From a virus, in the IMG/VR virus record IMGVR_UViG_3300037245_002570, positions 1 to 45,464 of that record: a stretch of DNA of 45,464 nt; one strand, 5' to 3'. The position numbers and the translations under genes were made by a program. Under the pieces are notes generated by a model. The model worked only from the letters and a program-made list of their open reading frames with translations, ran no database searches and was not told where the DNA came from. Shown here one piece after another: positions 1 through 8,346 of this stretch. How positions within the stretch are numbered: the first letter of the stretch is position 1; each line of letters opens with the position of its first letter.

Positions 1-66
1 CTATGCTTATTATTTAGGGTATCAAGCTGGAAATTTCCAGCTTGATACCCTAAATAATAAGCATAG
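1..66. repeat. Perfect 66-bp palindrome at the left edge
   Basis: Bases 1-33 are the exact reverse complement of bases 34-66, with no spacer. The other copy of this locus, at the right edge (45339 onward), contains only the second arm; immediately before it stand different bases that continue a reading frame. The first 28 bases are therefore most simply a fold-back assembly or amplification artefact. A real hairpin end or replication intermediate is the alternative. The junction-spanning small terminase gene does not need bases 1-28. Confidence 0.9.
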
Positions 67-154
67 GGAGTGTATCCGTCTTTATGTTAGAGGGACGGAC
101 CCGGCGACTATTGAGCGGGCGGTTGGGCTTAGTCCTGGATATGCCGGAATGATC
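29..154. repeat. Left copy of 126-bp terminal direct repeat
   Basis: This stretch is identical to 45339-45464 (offset 45310). Base 28 (t) differs from base 45338 (a), so identity starts at 29 and runs to the end of the window. An overlap of this size is what a circular or circularly permuted genome gives when assembled with a long k-mer. A genuine short terminal repeat cannot be excluded. Confidence 0.95.
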
Positions 155-544
155 CTTCGAACGGATCTTGCTCAGAGAGAAATTGAGAAGCTACAAAATG
201 ATGCTGATGATAAGATGACATCGAAAATGGCGGAGACTAGGGATATACTTTCAGGTGCATCTCCCGCATTAGCCGCCCGAATGATTAACATCGCGCTTGG
301 GGAAGATATGAAACCTGAAACACAGCTAAGCGCATGTGTTCAAGCCCTTAAAATAGCTGAGGGTGGTGGGGATGGACTCGCGCAAGCAACACAGTTCAAC
401 ATCATAATTCAAGGTAAAAATGGTGAGCCGGATACATCGGTTGACATTTTTGAAGGTGCAGCAAAGTTAGAGGATGAACCAACTGAGACGGGGCGCAAGG
501 CCTTGGACATGGCAAAAGGAGATAATGATGCAGACGAAAGCTAA
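29..544 (+). CDS. terS: Terminase small subunit, 3' portion (gene begins at 45300)
   Basis: Probable small terminase subunit, which recognises packaging sites and hands DNA to the large subunit. The frame is open through the start of the window. It joins exactly, via the terminal repeat, to an ATG at 45300, giving a protein of about 184 residues rather than the 131 read from the internal ATG at 149. The junction part holds a helix-turn-helix-like stretch (TDPATIERAVGLSPGYAG) followed by an acidic, helix-rich middle and tail. The family is inferred from this HTH plus position: the large terminase follows two genes later. The stop overlaps the next gene's start region by 17 bases. Confidence 0.7.
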   Translation, partial: GNFQLDTLNNKHRECIRLYVRGTDPATIERAVGLSPGYAGMILRTDLAQREIEKLQNDADDKMTSKMAETRDILSGASPALAARMINIALGEDMKPETQLSACVQALKIAEGGGDGLAQATQFNIIIQGKNGEPDTSVDIFEGAAKLEDEPTETGRKALDMAKGDNDADES

Positions 545-1043
545 AAAGCGGATGGCACAGGATAGAATGACTGATGAATTTGTAGGAGATGGAAAGGGAG
601 GATGGCAGAGACGACCGAGGACTATCAATGACAATGTTCGCTTTGGTGGTGAGCATTGGACTATGACGAGTATAGAGCATGCAACGGCTGCAGGGTTTAT
701 ATGCTTACTCGCCCGTTGGCCGTATATTAGAACTGCAAATGAGATTGCGGCGAGTCCAGTCGGGCTTAGCCACTCCCCACCGGAGGTGACGAATACTGAT
801 GCAGTGATTGAGCCTGGGATTTCAGTTGAAGATTTAGAAAAGATGAAAGAGATTGCAAAAACGAGATTTCCTTCAGGGACTAATATTGAGGATGAAGTGA
901 AGGGCCTTAAAGATTTGGCAATGGATTCTGAAGATGCTGGACTTTCAATTGAAAATATAGAAAAGCTGAAAAAGTCAGGAGAAAAGAGAGCTCATTCTCC
1001 TAAAACCACCCGCGCCCGTCAGGTCAAGCCACCCGGAGATTAG
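528..1043 (+). CDS. Hypothetical protein between terminase subunits
   Basis: This 171-residue protein is not recognised. I place the start at the second of two adjacent ATGs (528), because AGGAG at 517-521 gives a six-base spacing; an upstream in-frame ATG at 474 lies deep inside the terminase gene and has no ribosome site. The N-terminus is basic. A middle hydrophobic, Trp-containing stretch (residues ~50-65, CLLARWPYIRTA) resembles short modules often found beside phage terminases. The C-terminal third is charged and helical with Lys/Glu-rich segments. Its place in the packaging operon suggests a DNA-packaging or head-completion accessory, but that is inference. Confidence 0.6.
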   Translation: MQTKAKKRMAQDRMTDEFVGDGKGGWQRRPRTINDNVRFGGEHWTMTSIEHATAAGFICLLARWPYIRTANEIAASPVGLSHSPPEVTNTDAVIEPGISVEDLEKMKEIAKTRFPSGTNIEDEVKGLKDLAMDSEDAGLSIENIEKLKKSGEKRAHSPKTTRARQVKPPGD

Positions 1044-1046
1044 CCC

Positions 1047-2531
1047 TTGTCATTACATACCGCAGGGTCAATTAAGAGCATCGTGCCAAATCCTTCCCAG
1101 GTTGAGTTTCTCCATAACTGGGATAGATTCTTGGCTTTCTTCGGTGGGGTAGGGAATGGGAAGACTACCATTGCGGTGTTGAAATGTATTGAGATATGTA
1201 AGACATTTCCAAATTCTAGGGGACTCATTGCTAGGAAGATATGGGCGTCACTAGAATCTACAACTATGGAGGAGTTCTTCTCATTATGCCCGCCCGAACT
1301 TTTAGATGTTAAGGGCACTAGGAAGTCTCCTCCGACTGCGCAGGCTAAGTTCAAGAATGGTTCCACTATCTTATTCTGTCATTTGGATACTAAAGGGAAG
1401 AAGGATTTAGCATACCAGAGACTCTCTAATCTTAACCTCAATTTCGTCTTCATAGATCAGGCGGAAGAGGTTGAGGAAAAATGGCTTGGTCATTTCCGCA
1501 CACGACTTCGCCGTGTTGTGAAAGATGCAGCTGGTCGCATATGTCCTCAGCAACTCATGCTTACTGGAAACATGGCGGGGCGGAATTGGATATACAAAAC
1601 CTTCAAAAAGATCAAGCAACATAATCATCACCTCATAGAGGCATCCACGCTAGAGAATGAGCATAACCTCCCGAAGGAATATATTGCTGATCTTCTAAGT
1701 GCACCAGAAAAATGGAGAGATCGTTATATATATGGTTCCTGGGATGATTTTGAAGGGCTTATCTTCAATGCTAACAAACGTGCCCATCAAATAGCTGCAT
1801 TTGATATTCCTCCTTCCTGGGAGCGTTACCGTTCTATAGATCATGGATTGACTAATCCTGCGGCGTGTTCGTGGTGGGCTGTGGATGAAGAGGGTAATTG
1901 CTATCTCTATCAAACATATTACAAAGCTGGACTTATCCGCTTTCATGTAGAGAATATCATGACTCGAAGTGAAGCTGATATCCCGCATGGCTATATCAAA
2001 AATATCTTCGACCCTGCTATCATGTACAAAACTCACCAAAGTGAGGAACGCGGCAAATTCTCCGACTATGATGATTATATAAGCCACTGTCAACGTTTTA
2101 TAAACAAGTACCCTCACTTTGAATCTGTTGGACTTTGGGGTTATGAAGGAACTAATGATGTACGCGCCGGAATTAATGTCGTCAATGATTATCTCTGGGA
2201 AGACCCGGAGCATACCCATCCTATAACCGGAGAGAAGGGAAGTCCACGATTCTTCATCTTTGATACAGTTGATGAAGATTGGTGGAATGAACAGGGTGAC
2301 TACACTTGGCTAGACGAAAGTTCCGTTGATGATGCAATGAATGTTGTGCATAAAGAGAAACCTGATCCGACTAAGCCCGATCATCTGATGGACATCACCC
2401 GTTATTTCTTTATGGATAGGCCAAAAATAGCTGCCCTTGAAGAGATGAAGAAAGCGGCTAAGAAAGCTGATGTATATAATGAGGGATGGAATCAGATTAA
2501 TGCAAAGCCTAGAGGCTGGATGGTAGCATGA
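1047..2531 (+). CDS. terL: Terminase large subunit
   Basis: ATP-driven DNA packaging motor and headful/site nuclease. The ATPase part shows Walker A GGVGNGKTT (residues 33-41), Walker B with catalytic acid FVFIDQAEE (133-141) and the coupling motif LMLTGN (170-175). The C-terminal RNase H-like nuclease shows the first acidic motif SIDHG (Asp265), a second in IFDPA (Asp322) and a late VDDAMN acidic patch near residue 430. The length (494) is normal for the family. The start is a TTG with GGAG eight bases upstream. It follows the 171-residue gene by three bases and is followed by the dispersed 21-bp repeat before the portal gene. Confidence 0.95.
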   Translation: MSLHTAGSIKSIVPNPSQVEFLHNWDRFLAFFGGVGNGKTTIAVLKCIEICKTFPNSRGLIARKIWASLESTTMEEFFSLCPPELLDVKGTRKSPPTAQAKFKNGSTILFCHLDTKGKKDLAYQRLSNLNLNFVFIDQAEEVEEKWLGHFRTRLRRVVKDAAGRICPQQLMLTGNMAGRNWIYKTFKKIKQHNHHLIEASTLENEHNLPKEYIADLLSAPEKWRDRYIYGSWDDFEGLIFNANKRAHQIAAFDIPPSWERYRSIDHGLTNPAACSWWAVDEEGNCYLYQTYYKAGLIRFHVENIMTRSEADIPHGYIKNIFDPAIMYKTHQSEERGKFSDYDDYISHCQRFINKYPHFESVGLWGYEGTNDVRAGINVVNDYLWEDPEHTHPITGEKGSPRFFIFDTVDEDWWNEQGDYTWLDESSVDDAMNVVHKEKPDPTKPDHLMDITRYFFMDRPKIAALEEMKKAAKKADVYNEGWNQINAKPRGWMVA

Positions 2532-2533
2532 GG

Positions 2534-2554
2534 CTATTCCCAAGCTGCAAATAG
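2534..2554 (+). repeat. Dispersed 21-bp element, copy 1
   Basis: The element lies between the terL stop and the portal start. The core is CTATT-CCCAA-GC-TGCAAATAG, an imperfect dyad with CTATT/AATAG outer arms, preceded by AGG and followed by AGG that feeds the portal Shine-Dalgarno (gaggaatgag). Other copies are at 7118, 22616, 30266 and 39160, all in the same orientation on this strand. The function is unknown; it could be an operator, an RNA hairpin controlling translation, or a processing site. Confidence 0.75.
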
Positions 2555-2568
2555 AGGAATGAGAAACT

Positions 2569-4299
2569 ATGAACTGGAATGATGAATTAGAGCGTATCCA
2601 ACAAATAGCTGAATGGCAGGAACTCTCTAAAGATGAAGATGCTGATTGGTTAGAGAGGGGTAAAGAGAGTTATAGATTCTTCTGGGGAGATACATGGAAC
2701 CCACAGGAGATAGCACTCCTCGCTGAACGTGGTGCGCCTTCCCTTTCTATTAATAAAACTCAACCACGTGTCAATATGCTCTCTGCTATGGCACGCCTTA
2801 ATCGCCATGAAGCTGTTGTGAAAGCTGAAACCGATCCCAACGACGTCCCGACGGCGAAGATCTTAACCCACCTCATGCGACACATCCATAGGAAGAATGA
2901 TCAGGACTTCGTAGAAGCATGGCAATTCTTTGACAGCCTCATATGTGGACGTGGTTACTTTGCAGGTGATATCTCTTATGATAAGAATATGTATGGTGAT
3001 GTGGTTACGAGATATATTCAACCCTTTGCTATTAAATTCGACCCTACATCTCTCCGGCCTGATCTTCAAGATGCTGAATACATCATGGAGGAGCAATGGT
3101 TTACTATAGAGGGACTTGAGAATACTTACGATCTCAAGAAGGGTGCTCGTAAAAAGAAGCTCAACGCTATCATCGCGGCTGGATCTGAGGCCGCTGATTG
3201 GACAGACAATGACTTCGTAACCGCTGAAGCTCGCCGTCGTATGGGTCAGTTCAAAGTTGTTGAGGCTTGGCATAGAAGGTATGAGACTGGATTCTTTATC
3301 GTCGATGGTGCTACTGGTAAGATGTACCCATTAAAGGATAAAGAGGAAGGTATCCAAGCACAGCAATCTGGACAGGAAAATCTCTTTGTGGTGGAAGTTG
3401 TGAAGCCAGAGCTCACTGTAACTTCCACCAGCATGGGACAGGAACTCTTCCATGGTCCTTCTCCATTTAAGTCTGCTATCTTCCCTATATTCACTCACAT
3501 GTGCTACAACGCTGGAAGACGACAGGATGGTATAGTTGAGGCTATGAAAGATCCGCAACTTGAAACTAATAAGCGGCGTAGCCAGATGTTAAATCTCATG
3601 AATCAACACGCTAATTCATGTTGGGTTGTGGATCAAAATGCTCTTGTAAAAGGTATCCCTTGGTTTAAGGAACACGCATCTGATCCTGGCTTAGTTATAG
3701 AAAAGCGTCCAGGATCGAGAGTAGAACGTCAAGTTGCTGGTGATCTTCCTGTAAGTCTTATCCATCTTGAACAATTAGCTGGCCGCGATTTCTTCGAAGT
3801 CAGCGGTTTCTCACCGGAAACTATGCCTACATCTTCTATGGGAGCTGCTGGATCTGGCCGGGCTATAGCCCTTAGACAACAACAAGGTCTTAACATCCTC
3901 AGTCTCCCTATGGATAATCAGAGGCTAACTCGCCGCTCATATGGCCGTTGGCTTCTTAACGTAATACAACAATACTATCAAACTGAGAGAGTTATAAGAA
4001 TCGAAGGAGAGGAGGGTGTAGAGGAATTTTTACGTGTTAACGGTAGAACATCAGGAGGTCTTATTAATGATGTCTCTATCGGAGATTTTGATGTAGTAGT
4101 TTCAGAGGAACCAGTTAGCCCCTCGAATAGGCAAGCTATGCTTAATATGTTGGTTGAGCTTGCGGGTCAAGGAGTTGCAATTCCTCCGGATATTATTTTG
4201 GAGTTTACTGATATTCCAAAACGAGAAGAGGTTATAAAGAGAGTTAGGGATGCACAGGCTGCACAAACAGAGGGAGCGCAAGGCTCTCAGGGAGGTTAG
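2569..4299 (+). CDS. Portal protein (P22-like)
   Basis: Dodecameric head-vertex protein through which DNA enters and leaves. At 576 residues it is close to short-tailed phage portals. The N-terminal DxDWLERGKESYRFFWGDTW stretch, the SINKTQPRVNMLSAMARLNR segment and the long helix around DPQLETNKRRSQMLNLMNQ (residues ~325-345) are typical of the P22-type portal family. The C-terminus becomes helical and Gln/Ala-rich, consistent with a short barrel. It sits directly after the large terminase and before the scaffold-like gene, the canonical order. Ribosome site gaggaatgag lies upstream. Confidence 0.9.
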   Translation: MNWNDELERIQQIAEWQELSKDEDADWLERGKESYRFFWGDTWNPQEIALLAERGAPSLSINKTQPRVNMLSAMARLNRHEAVVKAETDPNDVPTAKILTHLMRHIHRKNDQDFVEAWQFFDSLICGRGYFAGDISYDKNMYGDVVTRYIQPFAIKFDPTSLRPDLQDAEYIMEEQWFTIEGLENTYDLKKGARKKKLNAIIAAGSEAADWTDNDFVTAEARRRMGQFKVVEAWHRRYETGFFIVDGATGKMYPLKDKEEGIQAQQSGQENLFVVEVVKPELTVTSTSMGQELFHGPSPFKSAIFPIFTHMCYNAGRRQDGIVEAMKDPQLETNKRRSQMLNLMNQHANSCWVVDQNALVKGIPWFKEHASDPGLVIEKRPGSRVERQVAGDLPVSLIHLEQLAGRDFFEVSGFSPETMPTSSMGAAGSGRAIALRQQQGLNILSLPMDNQRLTRRSYGRWLLNVIQQYYQTERVIRIEGEEGVEEFLRVNGRTSGGLINDVSIGDFDVVVSEEPVSPSNRQAMLNMLVELAGQGVAIPPDIILEFTDIPKREEVIKRVRDAQAAQTEGAQGSQGG

Positions 4300-4302
4300 A
4301 TC

Positions 4303-5277
4303 ATGGGTGATGATGTTATTAAAACAGATTATGACAAAAATCTAGAGGAACTATCTGGAATGTCAGGTCTTGCTGAATCTGCAGCTTCAAAGGAAGCAGA
4401 TCGTCTGGTTGATAAACTTTCCACTGAGGGGGATGAAGAAGATATGTTCACCCCTAATGAGGAAAGTCTCGGAGAAGATGTTATAATTCCTGAGGAAGTT
4501 GTGGATGAGGAAGAGAAAGTTGAAGTTAAGGTAGAGGATGAAGAGGAAATAGAAATTCCTGATGAACTCCTTGATCATCCTGAAGTTAAGAAGTTACTCA
4601 TCAAAAATAAGCATCTTAATAAATCTAACAAAAAGCTCATTGGAAAGCTTGGTAAGCTGGAAAGAAAGGTTGCGTGGGCTGATCGTGGAGATACAATTGT
4701 TCCTGACACATCAACTGTAGCACCTGTTGATGATGATTTCAGTGACATCTTTGCATCTCTTGGGATCGAAGACCCTGATGAACCTATGACTGCTAGGCAA
4801 ACTCTTGAGTTTAATAAGGAAGTGGCTAAGCGTCAAAAGGCTACTGATGATGTTCAGAGTAAGGCATCTTCTAGTGCAAATGCTGCTGTAGATAGAGTCA
4901 ATAAAATTGAAGCAGAGTTTAAGAAGGATCATCCTGATTATGATGAAGTTGTGAATTCGTTTGTAGAGAGTAAAAAAGATGATGTAGAATTCAGAAACTT
5001 TATTCTAACTAGGGATAATCCTGCAGAAGCTCTATACAGTTTTGCTACGATTGGCTTAGGTGCAGCTGAAGAGGATGAAGCTGATCCTAAAACACTAGAA
5101 GCCTTGAAGTTGAGGGAAGAGAAAGAAGCTACATTAACTATTGGTAAGAGTAAAGCTGCTAAATCAAGAGCTCGTGATGGTTCCGCCGTTTCCCAGGCGC
5201 ATGACATGTTCTCTAGGATGCAGACAGGAAGTGATAAAGAACGTGAAGCGCTACAGGAAAAATACGGAGCCGATTGA
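4303..5277 (+). CDS. Scaffolding-like protein
   Basis: Probable capsid assembly scaffold. This 324-residue protein is extremely acidic in residues ~40-100 (runs of Glu/Asp), then basic and coiled-coil-like (KNKHLNKSNKKLIGKLGKL), then again helical and charged, with a Lys/Arg-containing C-terminal helix. It has no catalytic motif. This composition and the position between portal and major capsid protein are the hallmarks of phage scaffold proteins, which have little sequence conservation. It starts three bases after the portal stop, with GGAGG upstream. Confidence 0.75.
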   Translation: MGDDVIKTDYDKNLEELSGMSGLAESAASKEADRLVDKLSTEGDEEDMFTPNEESLGEDVIIPEEVVDEEEKVEVKVEDEEEIEIPDELLDHPEVKKLLIKNKHLNKSNKKLIGKLGKLERKVAWADRGDTIVPDTSTVAPVDDDFSDIFASLGIEDPDEPMTARQTLEFNKEVAKRQKATDDVQSKASSSANAAVDRVNKIEAEFKKDHPDYDEVVNSFVESKKDDVEFRNFILTRDNPAEALYSFATIGLGAAEEDEADPKTLEALKLREEKEATLTIGKSKAAKSRARDGSAVSQAHDMFSRMQTGSDKEREALQEKYGAD

Positions 5278-5302
5278 GCGCAAATAAGGAAGGAGAAGTA
5301 AG

Positions 5303-6313
5303 TTGCCTGATACTCAGATTGCCGCCAATTTACATGAACAAATATGGGGTGGCACTTTCTGGCGCGCTGTAGTCCATATGATGGGTTGGACTAAGTATAT
5401 TGGTACTGGCGAGAACAATATGGTTGTCGTCCAGAACGAATTTAAGAAAGAAGCTGGAGATAAAATGACCATTCCGCTTAGTTATCCTCTGGAGGGTGAA
5501 GGTATTGATGGTGATGCCCTTCTAGAAGATAATGAAGAAGTGATGGATACATACGATTTTAGCTTCTACGTCGACCAGAAACGTAACGCTGTACGCCTTA
5601 AAGGTAGGATGGATGCGAAGAGAACGAGGCTGAAATTGCGTAGGGAAGCCTCCGACCGTCTTGCTATGTGGATGTCAGAGATTGTAGATAAGGAACTGAC
5701 CCGTAAGGCTGCCGGTGTAACCACCGCAACGTTTGCAAATACACCCACTACTCCAACAACTCTACTTGCTGGTGGAGATGCTGCAAGTGGTGGGGCTGAT
5801 CTCGCAACCGGAGATTGGATTGGGACGGCTGAGATTGATCGGATGAAGTATACCGCTCAAACTCGGTACCCGAAAATCATGCCTCTCACCGTTGAAGGTG
5901 GAAAATGGTATGTGCTTCAGATACATCCCGATCAGACTTATAAACTTCGGAATGACTCGAATTGGAAAAATGCTCAACAGTATGCAATGCCTAGGGGAAG
6001 TGATAATCCTCTATTTACCACCGCGCTTGGGACTTGGAATGGGGTTATCATTCATGAGAATGAGGCTATCCCGAGATTGACTCTCAATTCCCTTGAAGCA
6101 CGTAGAGCCCTTTTCATGGGCCGCCAAGCTATGGTTATGGGTTATGGTGGTGCAGTTGGATGGTATGAGAAGGACTTTGACTATGGTAATAAGCAAGGCT
6201 TTGCAATAACGAGAATCTTTGGCTGTCAAGCCCCGCTTTTCAACTCTCTTGATGTTGGAAGGTTGGCTATGGATTCTTATGCTCCGGTACCGACTGGTGT
6301 AGCCCACTCATAG
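5303..6313 (+). CDS. Major capsid protein (N4-gp56/DUF4043-like)
   Basis: Main shell protein of the head. At 336 residues its N-terminal features (LHEQIWGGTFWRAVVHMMG, GDKMTIPLSYPLEGEGIDG, a helix with KRTRLKLRREASDRLAMWM) resemble the HK97-fold capsid family annotated as DUF4043 or N4-gp56. The start is a TTG with AGGAG seven bases upstream; no in-frame ATG covers the conserved N-terminus. The gene follows the scaffold-like protein and carries its own strong ribosome site, as expected of the most abundant virion protein. Confidence 0.85.
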   Translation: MPDTQIAANLHEQIWGGTFWRAVVHMMGWTKYIGTGENNMVVVQNEFKKEAGDKMTIPLSYPLEGEGIDGDALLEDNEEVMDTYDFSFYVDQKRNAVRLKGRMDAKRTRLKLRREASDRLAMWMSEIVDKELTRKAAGVTTATFANTPTTPTTLLAGGDAASGGADLATGDWIGTAEIDRMKYTAQTRYPKIMPLTVEGGKWYVLQIHPDQTYKLRNDSNWKNAQQYAMPRGSDNPLFTTALGTWNGVIIHENEAIPRLTLNSLEARRALFMGRQAMVMGYGGAVGWYEKDFDYGNKQGFAITRIFGCQAPLFNSLDVGRLAMDSYAPVPTGVAHS

Positions 6314-6328
6314 AAAGGAGGAGCTAAA

Positions 6329-7036
6329 ATGACTATTAATCAGTATCTAAAGTTCCACCTCACTGTGCGTGATCAGGAAAATAAGATCGTTGAGAGTGGT
6401 GTTAGCTGTAAGGTTTATACTGCTGGAACAAACACACTGGCTACTATTTATAGTACTAGTGTAGGGGATGCTAAAACCAATCCAATAACTACGACTGTAT
6501 TTGCGACAGATAGAGGCGTAGAATTTTACGCTATCACCGCTACAGTTGATGTTCTGCTTGAGTATGGAACTCGAAGAGTTCTTGTTACGGCTCTTGCTCC
6601 TGGAACTGAGCATCTAGTTGTAATATCCCCGCAGGAAGCTGATAACATTGTTAGATGTGGTAAGATTTTTGAGTTTGATTGTGCTGTCACAACTCCTGCA
6701 ACTAAGGTGATTATTCCCGCGATTGACAATCCGAGCGGCTTGATCATCACGCACATCTTCGGTATACTCACGGAGACAATGACAGGAACGGAGGATCAGG
6801 GTATTGTAGTTGTTTCTGATGAAAGTAATAATGCACTGGCAACTATTACTCCTACTAATGCTACTGGTGATGCTGTTGGTGATTACTTAACAGGGTATCA
6901 ATCTCAGTCCGCAACTCTTGGTGATGCAGCTTTCGTTGTAGCTGCTGGTGAGTTTGTTGATGCTATTGTTACTCAGCCGACTACTGGTACGAATACTGGT
7001 ATGTATTATGTGATTGTTGAGTATGTCAGACTGTAA
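6329..7036 (+). CDS. Probable capsid-associated/decoration protein
   Basis: This 235-residue, Thr/Val/Gly-rich protein is predicted to be almost entirely beta-strand. It has two parts: an N-terminal module with repeated Val/Thr strands (to residue ~100) and a second from ~105 to the end (PATKVIIPAIDNPSG to the final YYVIVEYVRL). No enzyme motif is visible. Its place immediately after the major capsid gene (15 bases, ribosome site aaaggagg) and before a strong terminator suggests a head decoration or vertex protein made at capsid-like levels. The family is not recognised. Confidence 0.65.
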   Translation: MTINQYLKFHLTVRDQENKIVESGVSCKVYTAGTNTLATIYSTSVGDAKTNPITTTVFATDRGVEFYAITATVDVLLEYGTRRVLVTALAPGTEHLVVISPQEADNIVRCGKIFEFDCAVTTPATKVIIPAIDNPSGLIITHIFGILTETMTGTEDQGIVVVSDESNNALATITPTNATGDAVGDYLTGYQSQSATLGDAAFVVAAGEFVDAIVTQPTTGTNTGMYYVIVEYVRL

Positions 7037-7073
7037 CCCGCGCAGGTCCTCTCCTTGTTGACCTGAACCAACC

Positions 7074-7113
7074 GGAAGGTGGGTGTTGGGGCATCCACCT
7101 TCCACCCTTTTAT
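7074..7113 (+). terminator. Intrinsic terminator after capsid genes
   Basis: A 12-bp stem (7074-7085 with 7092-7103, one G-U pair) closes on a six-base TTGGGG loop and is followed by ACCCTTTTATT. It probably attenuates transcription after the two highly expressed head genes, lowering expression of downstream neck and fibre genes. Confidence 0.85.
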
Positions 7114-7117
7114 TAGG

Positions 7118-7138
7118 CTAGTTGCAACGTGCAAATAG
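7118..7138 (+). repeat. Dispersed 21-bp element, copy 2 (diverged)
   Basis: The left half is altered (CTAGTTGCAA in place of CTATTCCCAA) but the right half TGCAAATAG is intact and the flank is TTAGG. It lies between the terminator and the neck gene, in the same orientation as the other copies. Confidence 0.6.
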
Positions 7139-7150
7139 GGAAATGAAAAA

Positions 7151-7942
7151 ATGAGTCAGATGAATTTTGCTACAATCTTTGCCTCAGCAGAAGCTAGGTG
7201 TAAACGGACTAAATCTGATACATTAATAACGCAGAATATTCAGCTGGCAGTCACCAAATTATCCAACAAATATAACTTCCCACGACTACAGAAAACTGAC
7301 ACTGTTGAGACGACTGCCAGCTCTGCAACTACCTCCATCCCATCAGATTTGAAAGAGATATATGATGAGAGGAGTGTTGTATTATACAGGGATCAAGTAT
7401 TAGATGTAGATGATGAAGATGAAGATGGGGATGTTACAGAGGAAGTAATTTCTCAGATACAAGGGATTCAGCTTAATATTGTGACAGCTGGTGAGTTTTT
7501 TGCTAGGTATCCTAAACCTGAAGATGATAGCAAAGCTCAACCTACAGAGGTTGCAGTTTTTAGTCAAGATCTTCTATGGTATCCTGTTCCAGATGCTGCA
7601 TATACACCTGAAGATACAGATGAGTTAGTGCCTTATAATTATAAGATACAGTTGCGGTATTATCGCTTCCATCCTGATTTTGATGCTGATAGTGGAAACA
7701 CTGAGCACCATCTTGGAGAGGAAGCAGATAGAGCAATTATTGCTGAAACTGTGGCAATGACTTATCAGGATTTTCAAGAATATGAAGATTCTACATATTG
7801 GTATGGTATAGCTGCTGCTCATATGGCGGATGTTATATCTAATGAGATTAGCGGAATTGCGGTTGCGATGAGTAATCGTTTATATGTTAATGCAGGTTTA
7901 GTTTCTACTGACGATAGAACAGACTATGGGAGGCCGAAATGA
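7151..7942 (+). CDS. Head-tail adaptor (P22 gp4-like neck protein)
   Basis: Probable head-completion adaptor that sits under the portal ring. This 263-residue, mainly helical protein has an N-terminal helical region (FASAEARCKRTKSDTLITQN, then TKLSNKYNFPRLQKTDTV) resembling podovirus gp4-type adaptors. The centre is acidic (DVDDEDEDGDVTEE) and the C-terminal part has a long helix with EEADRAIIAETVAMTYQDFQ. Position after the head genes and before tail components agrees. The call is by pattern and context; no catalytic residues are expected. The end overlaps the next start by ATGA. Confidence 0.6.
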   Translation: MSQMNFATIFASAEARCKRTKSDTLITQNIQLAVTKLSNKYNFPRLQKTDTVETTASSATTSIPSDLKEIYDERSVVLYRDQVLDVDDEDEDGDVTEEVISQIQGIQLNIVTAGEFFARYPKPEDDSKAQPTEVAVFSQDLLWYPVPDAAYTPEDTDELVPYNYKIQLRYYRFHPDFDADSGNTEHHLGEEADRAIIAETVAMTYQDFQEYEDSTYWYGIAAAHMADVISNEISGIAVAMSNRLYVNAGLVSTDDRTDYGRPK

Positions 7943-8331
7943 GAAAGTTAATTTTAGGGTTTGCACTTTGTTTTATAGCTGTTATAGCTATTGCTGCTAC
8001 GGATAACTTCGAACGTGTGTTCGTTGTCAGTGGCCCAAGAACTGGGGATGGTTCAGAGGTTAAAGTTTTTGATGGTAGTGGTGGGGATGTTGTATATGCA
8101 GGAGAATGTCTCCTCCGTGCTGTTACACTTCGGAATGAAGAATCTAGCGGTAAGGTAACTTTATATGATAATGCTACTGCTGGAACTGGAACCGCTATAA
8201 TGATTTTTGGTATGGCAACTGATGAAGATGGTGGACAGATTATAGCAAATATCAATTGTGCTAATGGGATATATGCTACTATAACAAATACTGCTGATGT
8301 TACTATAGAATATATCCCGTTACCTAATTAA
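7939..8331 (+). CDS. Small protein with Sec signal peptide in virion module
   Basis: A 130-residue protein. Residues 1-20 form a textbook signal peptide: basic MRK, a hydrophobic core, then an AIA|A or IAA|T cleavage site. The remainder is a beta-rich domain (GEVTL/GKVTLY-like strands, TAGTGTAIMIFG, a final VTIEYIPLP) resembling small jelly-roll-like phage surface or head proteins. It starts within the stop of the neck gene (ATGA). A signal peptide on a protein expected to assemble in the cytoplasm is odd; three further genes in this cluster share it. Function unknown. Confidence 0.7.
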   Translation: MRKLILGFALCFIAVIAIAATDNFERVFVVSGPRTGDGSEVKVFDGSGGDVVYAGECLLRAVTLRNEESSGKVTLYDNATAGTGTAIMIFGMATDEDGGQIIANINCANGIYATITNTADVTIEYIPLPN

Positions 8332-8346
8332 AGGGGAGGCTTTACT

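Noticed and set aside
474-527. Upstream in-frame start for the 528 gene
   Set aside because: It would lie 71 bases inside the small terminase gene with no ribosome site; AGGAG sits correctly for the ATG at 528.
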